Of a DNA stretch of 13,648 nucleotides, positions 13,119 through 13,648 are shown piece after piece. Within the stretch, counting starts at the first letter, position 1, and the number at the start of each line of letters is the position of its first letter. This DNA comes from Actinobacteria bacterium UBA7398 (lineage in GTDB: Bacteria; Actinomycetota; Actinomycetes; Nanopelagicales; Nanopelagicaceae), in the NCBI GenBank assembly GCA_002470135.1, contig DKNC01000067.1, positions 71,362 through 85,009 on the forward strand, in the 5' to 3' direction. Under the pieces are notes generated by a model, which worked only from the letters and a program-made list of their open reading frames with translations, did not search any database and was not told where the DNA came from. A program made the translations under genes and the position numbers.

Positions 13119-13648
13119 ATGCGAATTTCAAGAGCGCACCGACGGGCAGTCACCGTTGCGGCCTTCGCGACCCTTTCGCTGGCGATCATGGAGCCAACCT
13201 ACTCCCAGGGCCCAATGTCGGTAATTATTGAACTCGACGCAGACCTCAAAAGCGCTGCCCCGACCAATTCCACCGACCTTCAAGTCGGGACCGGATCGAC
13301 CGCGCTATTTGAATTTGACCCAACCATTGCTGTTAACGCTTTCGATATCGCGCTAGTTTCCAATCTATCTGGCCAGCTCGAAGCCGCTCGTAATCCGCTA
13401 GGTGCTAAGAAATATGCAAAGTCTTACGCGCTCGCTAATTACAGCTGGGGCGAAAAGCAGTACACCTGCCTAAACAAACTTTGGACGAGAGAGAGCCATT
13501 GGAACTATAAAGCTCGAAACCCGAGGAGCGGGGCGCATGGAATTGCGCAAGCTTTGCCCGCAACCAAGATGGAGATTATCGCGACCGATTGGCGGACCAA
13601 CCCGCTAACTCAGATTCAATGGGGGCTCCGCTATATCGAAGCGAGATA
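13119..13648 (+). CDS. Secreted lytic-transglycosylase-like protein (partial, 3' end missing)
   Basis: The first 176 residues are in the window and the frame is open at its edge. Residues 1-30 form an export signal: RRAHRR-like basic start, hydrophobic core AVTVAAFATLSLAIM, then a polar PTYSQG. A low-complexity region follows (about 31-105). The lysozyme-like domain begins near YSWGEKQYTCLNKLWTRES (108-126) with Glu125 as the likely catalytic acid, then HWNYKARNPRSGAHGIAQAL (127-146) and TNPLTQIQWGLRYIEAR. This is the fold seen in actinobacterial SLT-like or aggregation-promoting-factor-like wall hydrolases that cleave peptidoglycan outside the membrane. GAGAGGAAG lies about 8 bases before the ATG, the clearest ribosome binding site in the right block. 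The Arg in MRISRAHRR is the N-region. Confidence 0.88.
   Translation, partial: MRISRAHRRAVTVAAFATLSLAIMEPTYSQGPMSVIIELDADLKSAAPTNSTDLQVGTGSTALFEFDPTIAVNAFDIALVSNLSGQLEAARNPLGAKKYAKSYALANYSWGEKQYTCLNKLWTRESHWNYKARNPRSGAHGIAQALPATKMEIIATDWRTNPLTQIQWGLRYIEAR

Overview
The window looks like core chromosome of a streamlined, low-GC actinobacterium. Gene order is actinobacterial: eno-ftsB-DUF501-ppx at the left matches the Rv1023-Rv1026 order of Mycobacterium tuberculosis. The set greA, DUF4307, a small membrane protein, uppS and phoH at the right matches parts of Rv1080c-Rv1095. Base composition, however, is only moderate (mid-40s % GC by eye, not counted), UUA/TTA codons are frequent, and genes are packed with 1-4 base overlaps. 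Together this suggests a freshwater acI-type lineage (Nanopelagicales, e.g. Planktophila or Nanopelagicus). The lineage is an inference; the phylum is well supported.

Left block (1-2840, + strand): the last codons of enolase, the divisome protein FtsB/DivIC, a DUF501 protein, a Ppx/GppA phosphatase and a family 5 Fe-S uracil-DNA glycosylase, all nearly gapless. The glycosylase stop codon lies inside a tRNA gene. That tRNA has a UAA (Leu) anticodon but a class I body with a 5-nt variable loop, which is unusual for bacterial tRNA-Leu.

Middle block (2841-8375): a Bax-inhibitor-1/YccA-like membrane protein, then three drug exporters. A 14-TM DHA2 transporter followed by a 12-TM MFS transporter is read on the minus strand. 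Divergent from it is a DrrA/DrrB-like ABC exporter. The 12-TM transporter has no ATG/GTG/TTG that would retain its first membrane helix. The best fitting start is an ATT overlapping the stop of the upstream transporter.

Right block (8376-13648): GreA and a DUF4307 membrane protein on the minus strand. Divergent across only 14 bp is a + strand run: small membrane protein, SURF1, DUF3817, a short-chain-type cis-prenyl transferase, a PIN-PhoH ATPase and the N-terminal part of a secreted lytic-transglycosylase-like protein. The mycothiol amidase gene mca, which sits between DUF4307 and the small membrane protein in M. tuberculosis, is absent. Three convergent or divergent junctions have almost no room for terminators or promoters. 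The only substantial non-coding stretch is the 256-bp leader of the last gene.

I found no insertion sequence, CRISPR array, phage gene or evident new multi-gene system. The most unusual signals are the class I tRNA with UAA anticodon, the apparent ATT start, and the extreme compaction at gene junctions.
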